Notes: generated from the sequence alone by a model not told the origin. Positions 17,335 through 27,363 are shown, numbered from the stretch's first letter. The stretch: 62,234 nt of DNA from Xanthobacteraceae bacterium (GCA_031291445.1 JARLJA010000083.1:1-62234), one strand, 5' to 3'. Numbers and translations are program-made.

Positions 17335-18471
17335 ATGCGCGTCCTTCATGCGTACAAGGTCTATTTTCCGGACTCGTATGGCGGCATTCCGCAGGTCATC
17401 GAGACGTTGACGGGGCTGTCGCGGCGCGGCATCGAGACCTTCGTGCTGGTGGCGCGCCTTCTCGGCTTCGGCCGCAGTTTTCGCGCCGACGGCGCCAGCG
17501 TCCAGGCGGTCGGCTCGCTCGGCACCGTGCTGTCCATGCCGATCGCGCCGACATATCCGTTCGTTCTTGCCGCGCGGGCGCGGCAGGTCGACGTCGTCGT
17601 CTGCCACGCGCCGTTTCCGCTGGCCGACATCGGCATCCTGCTGTTCTTCCCGCGCCGCACGGCGCTGGTCGTGCACTGGCATGCCGAGGTGATCGGGCGG
17701 CCGCTGCTGTGGAGCCTGCTGACGCCGCTGATCCGGCGCACGCTGGCGCGCGCCGACGCCATCGTGATCTCCGACCCGGCGATGCTCGCCAATTCCAGGC
17801 TGCTCGCTCCGCATGCCGCCAAGTGCACGGCCCTGCCGTTCGGCTGCGATGCGGCCTACTGGGGGCAGCTCGACGCCGGCCAGCAGGCCGAAGTCGAGGC
17901 CATCCGCGCGCGCGCGCCCCGTCTTGTCGTCGCCGTTGGGCGGCTCGTGACCTACAAGGGCTACGAGGTGCTGTTGCGCGCGCTGCAGGGCCTGGACGCC
18001 CAGGCCGTCATCATCGGCGACGGCCCGCTGCGCGGCCAGCTGGAGCGGGTTGCGCGCGACCTCGGGATCGCGGATCGGGTGACGCTCCTGGGGGCGCAGC
18101 AGCGCGACCGGCTCAAGCAGTATATCCACGCCGCACGCGTGTTCGCATTCCCCTCGGTCACCGCGGCGGAAGCCTTCGGCATCGTGCAGATCGAGGCCAT
18201 GGCCGCCGGCCGGCCGGTGGTCAACACCGCGCTGACGACGGCGGTCCCCAACGTCGCGCGCCACGAGCGCGAAGGGCTGACGGTGCCGCCCGACGATCCG
18301 CAGGCGCTGGCGGGCGCGATCGGGCGCCTGCTCGAGGATCCGGACCTGGCCCAGCGGCTCGGTGCGGCCGGGCAGGCACGGGCCCGCGCCGAATTCGATC
18401 TCGGCCAGTTCCTGCCCCGGATGGAGGCGCTCTATCGCCAGGCCGCGGCGCGCCGGGGCGGTGTCCGATGA
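17335..18471 (+). CDS. Glycosyltransferase family 4
   Basis: 378 residues from the ATG at 17335 (MRVLHAYKVYFPDSYGGIP), which clears the end of the previous gene; an upstream ATG at 17281 would overlap it. VVAVGRLVTYKGYEVLLRAL is the donor-domain start, VIIGDGPLRGQLERVARDL and LLGAQQRDRLKQYIHAA follow, and AEAFGIVQIEAMAAGRPVV holds the E-x7-E pair. The N-terminal part resembles mannosyl/rhamnosyl transferases of the WbpY/WbdB kind. With the GDP-6-deoxymannose genes upstream and Wzm/Wzt downstream, a role in a rhamnan- or mannan-type chain is plausible. Its stop codon overlaps the start of the next gene. Confidence 0.88.
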   Translation: MRVLHAYKVYFPDSYGGIPQVIETLTGLSRRGIETFVLVARLLGFGRSFRADGASVQAVGSLGTVLSMPIAPTYPFVLAARARQVDVVVCHAPFPLADIGILLFFPRRTALVVHWHAEVIGRPLLWSLLTPLIRRTLARADAIVISDPAMLANSRLLAPHAAKCTALPFGCDAAYWGQLDAGQQAEVEAIRARAPRLVVAVGRLVTYKGYEVLLRALQGLDAQAVIIGDGPLRGQLERVARDLGIADRVTLLGAQQRDRLKQYIHAARVFAFPSVTAAEAFGIVQIEAMAAGRPVVNTALTTAVPNVARHEREGLTVPPDDPQALAGAIGRLLEDPDLAQRLGAAGQARARAEFDLGQFLPRMEALYRQAAARRGGVR

Positions 18472-19307
18472 ACTCGGTCGAGGCCACGTCGGCGTCGGCC
18501 GGGTCGGGCAGCGCGCGTCATGCTCAACTCGCCAGGGCGATCGCCGACGTCGGCGAGGGCGCCGCGCTGTGGCCGCTGTGGGGCATGCTGGGATGGAACG
18601 ACATTCTCCAGCGCTATCGCCGCTCGCTGCTCGGACCACTGTGGCTGACCGCGAGCATGGCCATCATGGTGGTCTCGCTCGGGGTGATCTATGCCCAGAT
18701 CTTCAAGATCGAGATCGACGACTTCATGCCGTTCCTGTGCGTCGGCCTGCTGGTCTGGAATTTCATCAGTTCGATCCTCGGCGAGGCGGGCACGCTGTTC
18801 ACCGGGTCGGAATCCTACATCAAGCAGATCCGGCTGCCCTATTCGGTCTACGTGTTCCGCTTCATGTGGAGCAAAGTGATCATCTTCGCCCATAATTTCG
18901 TGATCTATTTCGGCATCCTGCTCTACTTCCGGATCTGGCCCGGCGCGACGGCGGTATTGGCGTTGCCGGCATTCGCGCTGCTGGTGTTCAACGGCGCCTG
19001 CGTCAGCCTCTATCTCGGGCTGGTTTCGGCGCGCTTTCGCGATATTCCGCAGATCGTGCAAAGCATCACCCAGATCGTGCTGTTCGTCACGCCGATCATG
19101 TGGAAGCCGCAGCTTCTGACCCGCTACAATTTCCTGATGACCTTCAATCCCTTCTATCACCTCATCGAGGTGGTGCGTGCGCCGCTGCTCGGGGAGCTGC
19201 CGTCGTGGCACAACTATGTCGCGGTGGTGCTGATCACCGCGTTCAATGCCGCCCTGGCGGGGCTGATCTTCGCGCGCTTCCGCGCGCGGATCTCCTACTG
19301 GGTATGA
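18468..19307 (+). CDS. wzm: ABC-2 polysaccharide export permease (Wzm-like), first exporter
   Basis: 279 residues, starting with ATGA overlap at 18468. Six membrane spans are visible, e.g. [35 protein letters not shown] and [30 protein letters not shown] is the family's N-terminal signature. Wzm dimers form the channel through which a finished, lipid-linked O-polysaccharide is flipped across the inner membrane. Its ATPase is the next gene, with another ATGA overlap, so the two subunits are translated together. Confidence 0.9.
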   Translation: MNSVEATSASAGSGSARHAQLARAIADVGEGAALWPLWGMLGWNDILQRYRRSLLGPLWLTASMAIMVVSLGVIYAQIFKIEIDDFMPFLCVGLLVWNFISSILGEAGTLFTGSESYIKQIRLPYSVYVFRFMWSKVIIFAHNFVIYFGILLYFRIWPGATAVLALPAFALLVFNGACVSLYLGLVSARFRDIPQIVQSITQIVLFVTPIMWKPQLLTRYNFLMTFNPFYHLIEVVRAPLLGELPSWHNYVAVVLITAFNAALAGLIFARFRARISYWV

Positions 19308-20068
19308 CGCCGATGACCCAGCCCGTCCTCGCGCTCGATCGCGTCACCGTTTCGTTTCCGGTCTATCTCGGCGGCTCGCGCTCGCTCAAGAAGCGGCTGC
19401 TGTCCCAGGGGTCGGCCGGGCGCATCGCGCGCGACGCCAACGACCGCGTCATCGTCGACGCGCTGCACGAAGTGTCGCTGGCGCTCGAGAGCGGGGACCG
19501 CCTGGCGCTGATCGGCGCCAACGGCGCCGGCAAGACCACCCTGCTGCGGGTGATGGCCGGCATCTACGAACCGGTGTCCGGCACCGTAACCGTGCGGGGC
19601 CGGATCTCGCCGATGTTCGACATCGGGCTGGGCATCGACACCGACCTCAGCGGCTATGACAACATCCGGATTCGCGGGCTGCTGCTGGGGCTGTCGGCGA
19701 CGGAGATCGACGCGCGTTTGCCCGACATCGCGGAATTCACCGAACTCGGCGACTATCTCGAGATGCCGGTGCGGACCTACTCGTCCGGCATGATGCTGCG
19801 CCTGACCTTTGCGGTCGCGACCTGCTTCGAGCCCGAGATCCTGCTGATGGACGAATGGATCCTGGCGGGCGACGCGCATTTCATGGCCAGGGCGCGGGCG
19901 CGGATCGATGCGTTCGTGGCGAAGGCCAACGTGCTGGTCCTGGCGTCTCACAATCTCGATGTCTGCCGGAAGTGGTGCAACAAGGGGGTGTGGTTGCAGC
20001 GTGGTGAAATTCGCGCTATTGGCGAGATCGAGGACGTCATCGATGAGTATTCAGCCGCGAGCGCATGA
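19304..20068 (+). CDS. wzt: ABC polysaccharide export ATPase (Wzt-like), no binding domain
   Basis: 254 residues from ATG 19304 (alternative 19313). Walker [12 protein letters not shown]-loop region [16 protein letters not shown], signature YSSGMMLRL, Walker B ILLMDEW and H-loop LASHNL are complete. The protein ends soon after the ATPase domain, so it lacks the C-terminal carbohydrate-binding domain found in the second Wzt at 55991. In such exporters, chain length is normally not controlled by a capping residue. Cytoplasmic, bound to Wzm. Confidence 0.92.
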   Translation: MTPMTQPVLALDRVTVSFPVYLGGSRSLKKRLLSQGSAGRIARDANDRVIVDALHEVSLALESGDRLALIGANGAGKTTLLRVMAGIYEPVSGTVTVRGRISPMFDIGLGIDTDLSGYDNIRIRGLLLGLSATEIDARLPDIAEFTELGDYLEMPVRTYSSGMMLRLTFAVATCFEPEILLMDEWILAGDAHFMARARARIDAFVAKANVLVLASHNLDVCRKWCNKGVWLQRGEIRAIGEIEDVIDEYSAASA

Positions 20069-21243
20069 TCTTCATGTTGCGTAGGCTTTTCCGGGCGCTG
20101 CCGCCGTCCATCCGGCTGCCCATCGACCGTCTTCGCGAAGCCCGCCGCCTGCGCCGCGACCGGTTCGACCTCGGCGTGCTGCGGCCGCACCGCACCTTCG
20201 ACGGCCGTCATGTCGCCGTGGCCGGCGTGTTTGGCTCGGGCACCGGGCTCGGCCGTGCCGCGGAGCTGGTGGCGCTGAGCCTGATGGACCGCGGCTCGCA
20301 GGTGACGCGCGTCGACCTCACCGCGGCGCTGAGCCTTCCGGTGCCGCACCCGGATCCGCGCTGCATCGTCCCAGCCGCGTGTCGTGCCGACGACATCACC
20401 GATGTGGTGATCGTGCTCAATCCCGACCAGCCGGCCTGGCGCGTGTTCGACCGCGACTGGCTGCTGGGGCGGACCATCGTCGGTCACTGGATCTGGGAGA
20501 TCGAGCAGTTTCCCGCGTTCTGGCAGGGCGCCAGCGACGGCTTCGACGAGGTCTGGGCGGGGACCGAACTCGTTCTTGACGCGATCAGGCATAGCCTGCC
20601 GCGGTTCGGCCGGCCGCTGCGGCTGATGCCCTATGCGATCGAGGCGGATCCATTTTCGCCGGTCGAGCCGGCGCGTCGGGCCGCCGTGCGGGCGAGGGAG
20701 GGCCTCAACGAGGAGACTTTCGCGGTCGGCTATTCCTTCGCGGCGAGCTCCAACTATTATCGCAAGAATCCGGAGGATGCGGTGCGCGCATTCCAGCGCG
20801 CCTTTCCGGACCAGCGCATGGTTCGGCTGCTGTTGCGATGCCACGACCTCGGCACCCGGCCATTCGAGCGCGACGCGCTCGAACAGGTGATCGGCGGCGA
20901 CGACCGGATCGTAATCTGCGACGCGGCGCGGCGCATCGGGATGAGCGATTTCTATGCGCTGCTCGATGTCTATCTGTCGGCCTCGCGCGCCGAGGGCTAC
21001 GGTCTCAACCTGGTGGAGGCGGCCCAATGCGGCCTTCCGGTGATCACCGGCGGGTGGCGGCTCGCCCCCGAGATCCTGGCCTTGCCGGGCGTGCACACGG
21101 TGGGATACGCGCTCGAGCCGCTGCACGATCCCCAGGGGCACTATGCCGGCATCGCGGGCGCCACCTGGTCGCGCCCCGACGTCGCCGAGATGGCCGTGCT
21201 GCTGCGCTCGCTGCGCCTGAAGGCGTTCGGGGCCGTGCGATGA
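20065..21243 (+). CDS. Glycosyltransferase family 4
   Basis: 392 residues, starting by ATGA overlap with the Wzt gene. After a basic N-terminus, [20 protein letters not shown] begins the GT-B fold. [14 protein letters not shown] and [20 protein letters not shown] are typical of a group of GT4 enzymes in O-antigen loci. [20 protein letters not shown] carries the E-x7-E glutamates. Acceptor and donor are unknown. Coupling with the exporter suggests action on the same chain. Confidence 0.85.
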   Translation: MIFMLRRLFRALPPSIRLPIDRLREARRLRRDRFDLGVLRPHRTFDGRHVAVAGVFGSGTGLGRAAELVALSLMDRGSQVTRVDLTAALSLPVPHPDPRCIVPAACRADDITDVVIVLNPDQPAWRVFDRDWLLGRTIVGHWIWEIEQFPAFWQGASDGFDEVWAGTELVLDAIRHSLPRFGRPLRLMPYAIEADPFSPVEPARRAAVRAREGLNEETFAVGYSFAASSNYYRKNPEDAVRAFQRAFPDQRMVRLLLRCHDLGTRPFERDALEQVIGGDDRIVICDAARRIGMSDFYALLDVYLSASRAEGYGLNLVEAAQCGLPVITGGWRLAPEILALPGVHTVGYALEPLHDPQGHYAGIAGATWSRPDVAEMAVLLRSLRLKAFGAVR

Positions 21244-21294
21244 CGAAGCCTGCGGCGGGCCGCAGTGGAGACGCCCGCGGGGGATGGAGGCGTC

Positions 21295-22494
21295 GTGGCT
21301 GAGCGGCCGACCATCGGGCTCGATCTTGCGCCGTTGCGCGGGCCGCGCACCGGCATCGCCAACTACACGATTCATCTCGTCGATGCGCTGCTGCGTCGCG
21401 AAAGCGACTATCGTTATGTCGGCTTCTTCGGGTTGCGAGAGGCCGAGCTCGGGCCGGCCGGGGTTGGCGTGAAGGTGGCCGGCGGGGGTGCGGCGGAGGC
21501 CGAGGCCGGTGCGCGCCGCGCCGGCTTCCTCGCCGGATTCGCTGCGGGCCTGGCGCGCCAGCCGGCGGCGCGCGCGGCCTACCGCGCGCTCGAGCGCGGG
21601 TTGTTTCCGAGGCAGGTGTCCCGCTGGCACCTCGACCTGTTCCACGCCCTCCGATTCCGGCCGCCGTGCGACCCCGGCGTGCCGGTGCTGCCGGTGGTGC
21701 ATGACGTCTCGACCTTTCGCCATCCCGAATGGCACCCCCCGGAGCGGGTGCGGTGGCTGGAGCGGCTCGGCGACACCGTCGCGCGGGCACCGCTGGTGCA
21801 GACCATCTCCGAGTTCTCGAAGCGCGAGATCGTCGATCTGTTCGGCGTTCCGGCAGTCCGGGTCTTCGTCGCACCGCCAGCGGCGGCACCGGTGTTTGCG
21901 TGGCGGGGCGAGGCTGCGTCGCGGGGCGATCTCGCGGCACTCGATCTCTCCTACGGCGGCTTCCTCCTCACGGTGGGAACGCTGGAGCCGCGGAAGAACC
22001 TGCGCACCCTGGTCGCGGCCTACCTCGGGCTCCCTCCCGGCGTGCGCGCACGATGGCCGCTGGTGGTGGTCGGCGGCGCGGGCTGGGGCCGGCTCGATCT
22101 GCCGCCCGGCACCGAGGCGCTGGTCGCCGAGGGCAGCCTGCGATTCCCGCCCGATGTCGGCGACGCGCGGCTGCGCAGCCTCTACGAGGGGGCGCGGGTG
22201 GTTCTGCTGCCGTCGCATTACGAGGGCTTCGGCATGCCGGCGGTCGAGGCGCTGGCCTGCGGCGCGGCGATCGTCCACAGCGCCGATACCGCGATGGACG
22301 AGGTGAGCGGCGGGCTGGCCCGCCGCATCGCGGCGACCGACGTCGGGCTGTGGACGGAAGCGTTGCGCGAGGCGGTCGCCGCCGAGCCTGCGCCGGACAT
22401 TGCCGTGCGCGAGGCCCGGATCGCGCAGGCACGGCGGTTCGACTGGGACAAAAGCGCGGCGTCGGTCCTGAAAGCGTACGCCCAACTGTTGTAG
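21295..22494 (+). CDS. Glycosyltransferase family 4 (paralogue of 27513-28748)
   Basis: 399 residues from GTG 21295, chosen because GGAGG lies 4 bases upstream; GTG 21265 is an alternative. TIGLDLAPLRGPRTGIANYT, FRPPCDPGVPVLPVVHDVST, VQTISEFSKREIVDLFG, VGTLEPRKNLRTLVAAY and YEGFGMPAVEALACGAAI form a GT4 enzyme of the mannosyltransferase WbdA/MtfB type. The same blocks occur in the minus-strand gene at 27513-28748, so one is a diverged copy of the other. Its 3' end is spanned by a 10-bp inverted repeat. Confidence 0.88.
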   Translation: MAERPTIGLDLAPLRGPRTGIANYTIHLVDALLRRESDYRYVGFFGLREAELGPAGVGVKVAGGGAAEAEAGARRAGFLAGFAAGLARQPAARAAYRALERGLFPRQVSRWHLDLFHALRFRPPCDPGVPVLPVVHDVSTFRHPEWHPPERVRWLERLGDTVARAPLVQTISEFSKREIVDLFGVPAVRVFVAPPAAAPVFAWRGEAASRGDLAALDLSYGGFLLTVGTLEPRKNLRTLVAAYLGLPPGVRARWPLVVVGGAGWGRLDLPPGTEALVAEGSLRFPPDVGDARLRSLYEGARVVLLPSHYEGFGMPAVEALACGAAIVHSADTAMDEVSGGLARRIAATDVGLWTEALREAVAAEPAPDIAVREARIAQARRFDWDKSAASVLKAYAQLL

Positions 22495-22507
22495 TTGCAG
22501 TTGGGCG
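22479..22507. repeat. 10-bp perfect inverted repeat across a stop codon
   Basis: cgcccaactg (22479-22488) and cagttgggcg (22498-22507) enclose 9 bases containing the stop codon of the GT4 gene. It may form a transcript-end stem, but no T-run follows. Confidence 0.5.
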
Positions 22508-22824
22508 CCCAATTGGGCGCGAATCCGGTGCCGATGCCCGGTACCCGGTTTCCGAGGAAGCCGAGCACGGGTGCACCCGGCAAGGGCAAGCACAAGAAAA
22601 CGCTGGAGAAATCTGCTGCCAGTGGCTGTCCTTCCCGGTCGCGGCAATGGCTTCGCCGGCCATAGCTCGGCCCGCGTCCGGGAAGATCGCGTTCAACGCT
22701 GCCGGTCGTGCCGGGCCTCCGGATGTCCGGAATTGAGTTGTGGAAAACACAAAAAAAACGCTAGAGTAGCGGGCGGCGCCGTTGCGGCGAGGGGACAAAT
22801 AGCAGCGCAGCCTTGGGGATATCC
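22495..22824. other. Intergenic region of 330 bases
   Basis: The part to about 22660 stays open in the frame of the upstream gene after its stop and reads as a Lys/Gly-rich stretch without family resemblance. From 22738 an A-rich segment follows, with TTGTGG (22738-22743), 18 bases, TAGAGT (22762-22767), which could be the promoter for the methyltransferase gene. Nothing else was recognised. Confidence 0.45.
22738..22767 (+). promoter_or_regulatory. Promoter-like element
   Basis: TTGTGG and TAGAGT are spaced by 18 bases within an A-rich tract, 58 bases ahead of the probable GTG start at 22825. Found by eye only. Confidence 0.3.
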
Positions 22825-23841
22825 GTGAATATCGCCACTGGTCTCGAGCAGATCGAGCAGACGCAATTCCTGAATTGCGTCTCGCCGGCTTCGTTTCTCG
22901 CTCCTGACTACGTCGACCTCGGATCGGCGTGGGTCGAGCACATCCCGTTCGCGTTCTGGCTCGTCGGCGCGCTCGCGCCGGCGACGATCGTCGAGCTCGG
23001 CACCTACAACGGCTGCTCGTATCTCGCCTTCTGCCAGGCGGTGGCGCACCTGCGCCTCGATGCCCGTTGCTTCGCGGTGGATACGTGGCAGGGCGACGAC
23101 CACACCGGGGCCTACGGCGAGGAGGTCTTTACCGGGTTCGCCGGGCGCCATGGCCGCTACGGCGCCTTCTCCAGCCTGGTGCGATCGTCCTTCAGCGAGG
23201 CGCTGCCGCATTTCCAGGACGGGTCCATCGACCTGCTGCACATCGACGGCCGGCACTTCTACGAAGACGTTGCCGGCGATTTTCGGAGCTGGCTGCCGAA
23301 ACTGTCGGCGCGCGCGGTGGTGCTGTTCCACGATACCAACGCGCGCGAGCGCCGCATGGGGGTGAGCAGGTTCTTCGGCGAGATCCGGGCCAGGTATCCC
23401 CATTTCGAATTCCTGCACGGCAGCGGGCTCGGGGTGCTCGGGGTCGGCGGACGAATTCCGGAATCGATCGTGCGGCTTTGCCGAATGTCGGCCCATCCGT
23501 CCGCGGCCGCGGACCTGCGTGCAATCTATTTCCGCCTCGGCCGAGCGGTTTCCGACGCCGCGCGTCTCGCGCAGGGGCGGCCGGCCGCACCGGGCGGTGA
23601 CGAGGACCAGGAGGTCGACCGCCTCAGAGCGGAGCTCGCCGCCCAGGCGGCGAGGCTGAGCTACCTGCGCGCCGTCCTGGGCAAGAGCACCCATGAACGA
23701 CACGCGCTGGGATCGAAGCTCGCGGAGCTGGAAAGCCGGCTGGCGCATCTCCTGGATTCGAGCAGCTGGCGTGTCACCGCTCCGTTGCGGTCGGCGAAGC
23801 GGCTGATCGACAGGGCGACGCGCACCGCTGCCGGCACTTGA
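22825..23841 (+). CDS. Class I SAM methyltransferase with C-terminal coiled coil
   Basis: 338 residues from GTG 22825, preceded by GGGGAT; a TTG at 22813 is an alternative. IVELGTYNGCSYLAFCQAV is SAM motif I, CFAVDTWQGDDH motif II and GSIDLLHIDGRHFYEDV the next acidic strand, as in the Methyltransf_24 group. From about residue 255 a heptad-like Leu/Ala/Glu-rich segment (VDRLRAELAAQAARLSYLR) leads to SSSWRVTAPLRSAKRL, a motif shared by many polysaccharide-modifying proteins. It probably methylates a sugar. The coiled coil may set oligomerisation or reach toward a GT partner, which is inference. Confidence 0.78.
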   Translation: MNIATGLEQIEQTQFLNCVSPASFLAPDYVDLGSAWVEHIPFAFWLVGALAPATIVELGTYNGCSYLAFCQAVAHLRLDARCFAVDTWQGDDHTGAYGEEVFTGFAGRHGRYGAFSSLVRSSFSEALPHFQDGSIDLLHIDGRHFYEDVAGDFRSWLPKLSARAVVLFHDTNARERRMGVSRFFGEIRARYPHFEFLHGSGLGVLGVGGRIPESIVRLCRMSAHPSAAADLRAIYFRLGRAVSDAARLAQGRPAAPGGDEDQEVDRLRAELAAQAARLSYLRAVLGKSTHERHALGSKLAELESRLAHLLDSSSWRVTAPLRSAKRLIDRATRTAAGT

Positions 23842-23879
23842 GACCGTGATGCGATGGGAAGTCGCGCCCGTTCGGGCAA

Positions 23880-25871
23880 GTGCATCAGCCGGGTATGCGT
23901 TCCATGCCTCGTGATCGGGTCGTTGCCTGGTACGACGCGGTCAACCCGACGGTGTCGATCGTCGTTCTCAACTACAACAAGCCGGAGCTGACGCTGCGGT
24001 GCCTGCGCCACCTGTGGTGCAACACCTGGGGCTATCGCTACGAAGTGATCGTGGTCGACAACGGATCGTCGCCGGCGGAGTTCGCGAAGCTGCAGCGGGT
24101 CGGTCCGGCCAGGATCCTTCGGCTGACCCAGAACAGGTACTTTGGCGAGGGCAACAACATCGGCGCGGAGCAGGCGAAGGGCGACTACGTCGTGTTCCTG
24201 AACAACGACGCCTTCGTCGCCGACGGCTGGCTGGCGCCGCTCGTCACCACCGTCGCGGGTGCGTACCGGGCCGGCGCGGCGGGGCCGCGCCTGCTCTATC
24301 CCGACGGTCGCCTGCAGGAGGCCGGCGCCTATGTCGACGAAACCGGCGAGCCCATCCAGGTCGGCAAGATGGGGGCCGACAGCCTGATCGACGTCGATCA
24401 GCCGCGGATCGTGGACTATTGCTCGGCGGCGTGCCTCCTGGTGCGACGGGACCTGTTCGTGGAGGTCGGCGGGTTCGACCTGATCTTCGATCCTGCCTAC
24501 TATGAAGACGTCGACCTGTGCTTGAGGATCGCCAGCCAGGGCCGGTTCGTCTACTACTGCCCGGCTTCCGTGGTCGTCCATCTCGAACACGCCACCACCG
24601 CGGAAGTCCGCGAGCACCTGCCGATCGACGACATCGTCGCCCTGAACCGCGCCAATTTCCTGTCGCGCTGGGGAGCGTGGCTCGACCAGCGGGCCCATGG
24701 CGACGAGGTGTCGGCCCCCGGGTGGGCCTCGTCCACCCCGGCGGTATCCGAAGTTCGGTCATCGGGCCCCCGGGTCGTGTTCTACACTCCGTTCGACCTC
24801 CTTGCCGGCGGCGGTGACCGCTATCTGCTGAGCGCGGCGGCGGCGCTGGCGCACGATCACGACGTGTTTCTGGCGACGGAGGAGATCTACAGCGCGCTGC
24901 GGCTGCGCAACCTGTCGCGCGAACTCGGGATCGGGGCGGTCGACGTCACGCCGATCCGGCGCGCCGACCTGATGTCGCTCGGCGAGGTCGCCTGCTCGGT
25001 GATGCTCGGCAACGAGGCGTTGCCGTGCTTTGCCGGATTCGGCCGGCGCAACGTCTATGTCTGCCAATTCCCCTTCCGCATCCCGATGGAGATGGAGGTG
25101 GCGCGGCGGCGCAATATCGAGACCATCGATGAGACCGTGGTCTATTCGCGTTTCGCGGAGCGCCATCTGGTGTCGGAACTGGCGCGCCTGGGGATCGAGC
25201 CGCTCCCCATTCGAATCGTCGCGCCGCCGGTGACGATGGTGACGTCGGACGGCGCAGCCGGGCGCCCGGCGCCGCCCTACCGGATCGTGTGTCTCGGCCG
25301 CTTCTTCGAAGGCGGGCACAACAAGCGCCACGACGTCGCCATCGAGGCTGTCCGCAGGCTGTCCGACCAGGGCCTCGCGGCCGAGCTCGACCTGGTCGGG
25401 ACGCTGCATTCCAGCAGGGAGCACCGCGCCTACTACGCCAGGCTGAAGGCCCAGGCGGCCGGTCTGCCGGTGAGATTTCATCCCAATGCGCCGCGCGATC
25501 GGGTCGAGCGGCTGCTGGACGAGGCGCACGTCTACTGGCACGCGGCCGGATTCGAGATCGACACCGCCCGGACGCCGGAAAAGTGCGAGCATTTCGGGAT
25601 CAGCATCGTCGAGGCGATGTCCGCCGGCTGTGTGCCTCTGGTGTACGCGGAGGGCGGCCCGCTGGAGATCGTAAGCGAGGGGCAGACCGGCTATCTCTAC
25701 CGGACGATCGACGAACTGGTCGGAAAGACGCGGTCGCTGCTCGAGGAGTCCGACCGCTGGGCGCGCCTTGCCGAGCAGGCGAAGGCCGGCGCCACGCGCT
25801 TCTCCGACGCGGTGTTCAGGGACGAATGGCGGCGGCTGGCCGCGGACATCATGGCCGGGGCTCGATCCTGA
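23880..25871 (+). CDS. Two-domain glycosyltransferase, GT2 followed by GT4
   Basis: 663 residues from GTG 23880 (ATG 23895 and 23904 are possible). Domain 1, about residues 20-270: TVSIVVLNYNKPELTLRCL, VIVVDNGSSPAEF, FLNNDAFVADGWL (the DxD region as NDA) and FDPAYYEDVDLCLRI with the catalytic ED. Domain 2, about 295-663: VVFYTPFDLLAGGGDRYLL, IVCLGRFFEGGHNKRHDVAI and CEHFGISIVEAMSAGCVPLV with E-x7-E. A protein of this kind can add two different sugars in turn. Both active sites look intact. It lies 38 bases after the methyltransferase gene. Confidence 0.87.
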   Translation: MHQPGMRSMPRDRVVAWYDAVNPTVSIVVLNYNKPELTLRCLRHLWCNTWGYRYEVIVVDNGSSPAEFAKLQRVGPARILRLTQNRYFGEGNNIGAEQAKGDYVVFLNNDAFVADGWLAPLVTTVAGAYRAGAAGPRLLYPDGRLQEAGAYVDETGEPIQVGKMGADSLIDVDQPRIVDYCSAACLLVRRDLFVEVGGFDLIFDPAYYEDVDLCLRIASQGRFVYYCPASVVVHLEHATTAEVREHLPIDDIVALNRANFLSRWGAWLDQRAHGDEVSAPGWASSTPAVSEVRSSGPRVVFYTPFDLLAGGGDRYLLSAAAALAHDHDVFLATEEIYSALRLRNLSRELGIGAVDVTPIRRADLMSLGEVACSVMLGNEALPCFAGFGRRNVYVCQFPFRIPMEMEVARRRNIETIDETVVYSRFAERHLVSELARLGIEPLPIRIVAPPVTMVTSDGAAGRPAPPYRIVCLGRFFEGGHNKRHDVAIEAVRRLSDQGLAAELDLVGTLHSSREHRAYYARLKAQAAGLPVRFHPNAPRDRVERLLDEAHVYWHAAGFEIDTARTPEKCEHFGISIVEAMSAGCVPLVYAEGGPLEIVSEGQTGYLYRTIDELVGKTRSLLEESDRWARLAEQAKAGATRFSDAVFRDEWRRLAADIMAGARS

Positions 25872-25951
25872 GGGGGCCGAACGCCCGAAGCCGCGCCACC
25901 TGGCGGTATGAGGCCGGAGCCGTGGTCCACCATCCGTTTGCGTCGCGGGCA

Positions 25952-25974
25952 AGGCCGGGATATCCCTGCGGCCA
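25952..25974. repeat. 23-bp repeat, copy 1
   Basis: Identical to 32978-33000. It contains the 10-bp palindrome gggatatccc flanked by ggcc-rich arms. Both copies lie just upstream of a membrane-protein gene start (26040 and 33023). Confidence 0.65.
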
Positions 25975-26039
25975 ACGCGCCACGACCTGGCACGCGGCCC
26001 CATCCCTCGGCGCGGTCTCGCCCAGCTTCAGTTGGAAAA

Positions 26040-27344
26040 ATGTCTTTGTCTGCTTCAGTCAGGGCGTGGGTGAGATCGGGTGTCGTCCAAACGGTGCTGA
26101 TTTTTGCCGTTCTCCTGGGGGTCTTTGCCGCCAGCCCTGTCGCGACATCCTACGATTCGCGCTGGTCGCTGCACACCGCCCTGAGCTTCGCAAAAGGACA
26201 GGGCGGGGATCTCACCGATGACCTGCCGGTCTTGCAGAAAGAAAAATACTACGCGATCGAATTTCCGGACGGCCGGCCTCGAACGATCTATCCGATCGGC
26301 GCGTCGCTGGTCGCGATGCCGGCCGTTGCGCTCATTGCGCTGGTCGACCCGGACTGGGCCCGACGGCTCTCCACCACCGTGCATGACAAGACCGAGAAGT
26401 TCATCGCCGGCATGATCGGGGCCGCCGCCGGAGCGATCTTCTTCTGGGTCATGGTTTGCCAGTTTCAGAGCAAGGCGGTCGCGCTGGGCGCGACGGCGAT
26501 TTTCGCCTTCTCGACCTCGATGTGGTCGACGGCCACGCGGGCGCTCTGGCAACATGGTCCCCTGGTGCTGATGCTGGTCATCGCCATGCTGTTGCTGCTG
26601 AAGGCGCGCCGGCGCGCCGAACTCGTTCAATATGTCGCGATCCCGCTCGCCTTCAGCTACCTGATGCGGCCGACGGCGGTGGTCCCGATCGCCGTGCTCA
26701 GCGCCTACGTGCTGCTGTATTATCGCCCGTGGTTCCTGCGCTATGTGTTGTGGGCGTTGCTGATCGCGATTCCCTGGATCGCGTTCAACATCCACATCTA
26801 TGGCAACCTGCTGCCGCCCTACTATTCCAGCAACGCGTTTTCGCCGAACACGCGGTTCGTCGAAGGGCTGCTCGGCAACCTGTTCAGCCCCTCCCGCGGC
26901 CTGTTCGTATTCTCACCCGTGCTGTTGCTGTCGCTGAGCGGCTTCGTTCTCGCGCTGCGTGATCCGTCCCAGCGCGCCCTGCACATTGCGTTCGCTCTCA
27001 TCATCCTGGGTCACCTGGTGATCATCGGTGAGGCATCGATGTGGTGGGCCGGACACAGTTTCGGTCCGCGCTTCACGACCGATATCGTCCCGTTCCTGAC
27101 GTATTTCACGGCGTTCAACCTCCGTGTGCCGGCCGAGTTCGGCCGTGCCGCGAGGATCGCCGGCCGAACGGCCGTCGTGGCGCTGGCGATCGTCAGTGCG
27201 GCGATTCACTCCCAGGGAGCGCTGCGGGGGGTAACCCTGCAGTGGAATGTGGAGCCGAGCAATATTGATCAGAACCCCTCACGCGCCTGGGATTGGCGGA
27301 ATCCGCAGTTTCTGCACGGGATCCGCGAGAGCAGGGCGAGGTGA
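26040..27344 (+). CDS. Multi-pass membrane protein, GT39-like
   Basis: 434 residues from ATG 26040. Longer frames to 25908 would translate repeat DNA, so this start is preferred. After a first span (VVQTVLIFAVLLGVFAASPV) comes the loop SYDSRWSLHTALSFAKGQ, then about nine further spans. The layout and the Asp-containing first loop suggest a GT-C enzyme that uses polyprenyl-phosphate sugars on the periplasmic side, but no signature decides it. PPYYSSNAFSPNTRFVEGL is a later loop. It ends in front of a composite palindromic repeat at 27364. Confidence 0.62.
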   Translation: MSLSASVRAWVRSGVVQTVLIFAVLLGVFAASPVATSYDSRWSLHTALSFAKGQGGDLTDDLPVLQKEKYYAIEFPDGRPRTIYPIGASLVAMPAVALIALVDPDWARRLSTTVHDKTEKFIAGMIGAAAGAIFFWVMVCQFQSKAVALGATAIFAFSTSMWSTATRALWQHGPLVLMLVIAMLLLLKARRRAELVQYVAIPLAFSYLMRPTAVVPIAVLSAYVLLYYRPWFLRYVLWALLIAIPWIAFNIHIYGNLLPPYYSSNAFSPNTRFVEGLLGNLFSPSRGLFVFSPVLLLSLSGFVLALRDPSQRALHIAFALIILGHLVIIGEASMWWAGHSFGPRFTTDIVPFLTYFTAFNLRVPAEFGRAARIAGRTAVVALAIVSAAIHSQGALRGVTLQWNVEPSNIDQNPSRAWDWRNPQFLHGIRESRAR

Positions 27345-27363
27345 GGCGGGATCCAAGGTGAGG

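Noticed and set aside
17709-18467. Upstream extension of the first Wzm frame
   Set aside because: It would lie inside the GT4 gene in another frame; the ATGA overlap at 18468 gives a normal Wzm.
19948-22647. Very long open frame on the minus strand (about 900 codons)
   Set aside because: It is antisense to three genes with clear family motifs; its translation is Arg/His/Gly-rich with no domain. High GC keeps antisense frames open.
22495-22661. Plus-strand frame continuing after the GT4 stop (Lys/Gly-rich)
   Set aside because: No start codon with ribosome site and no resemblance; probably chance.
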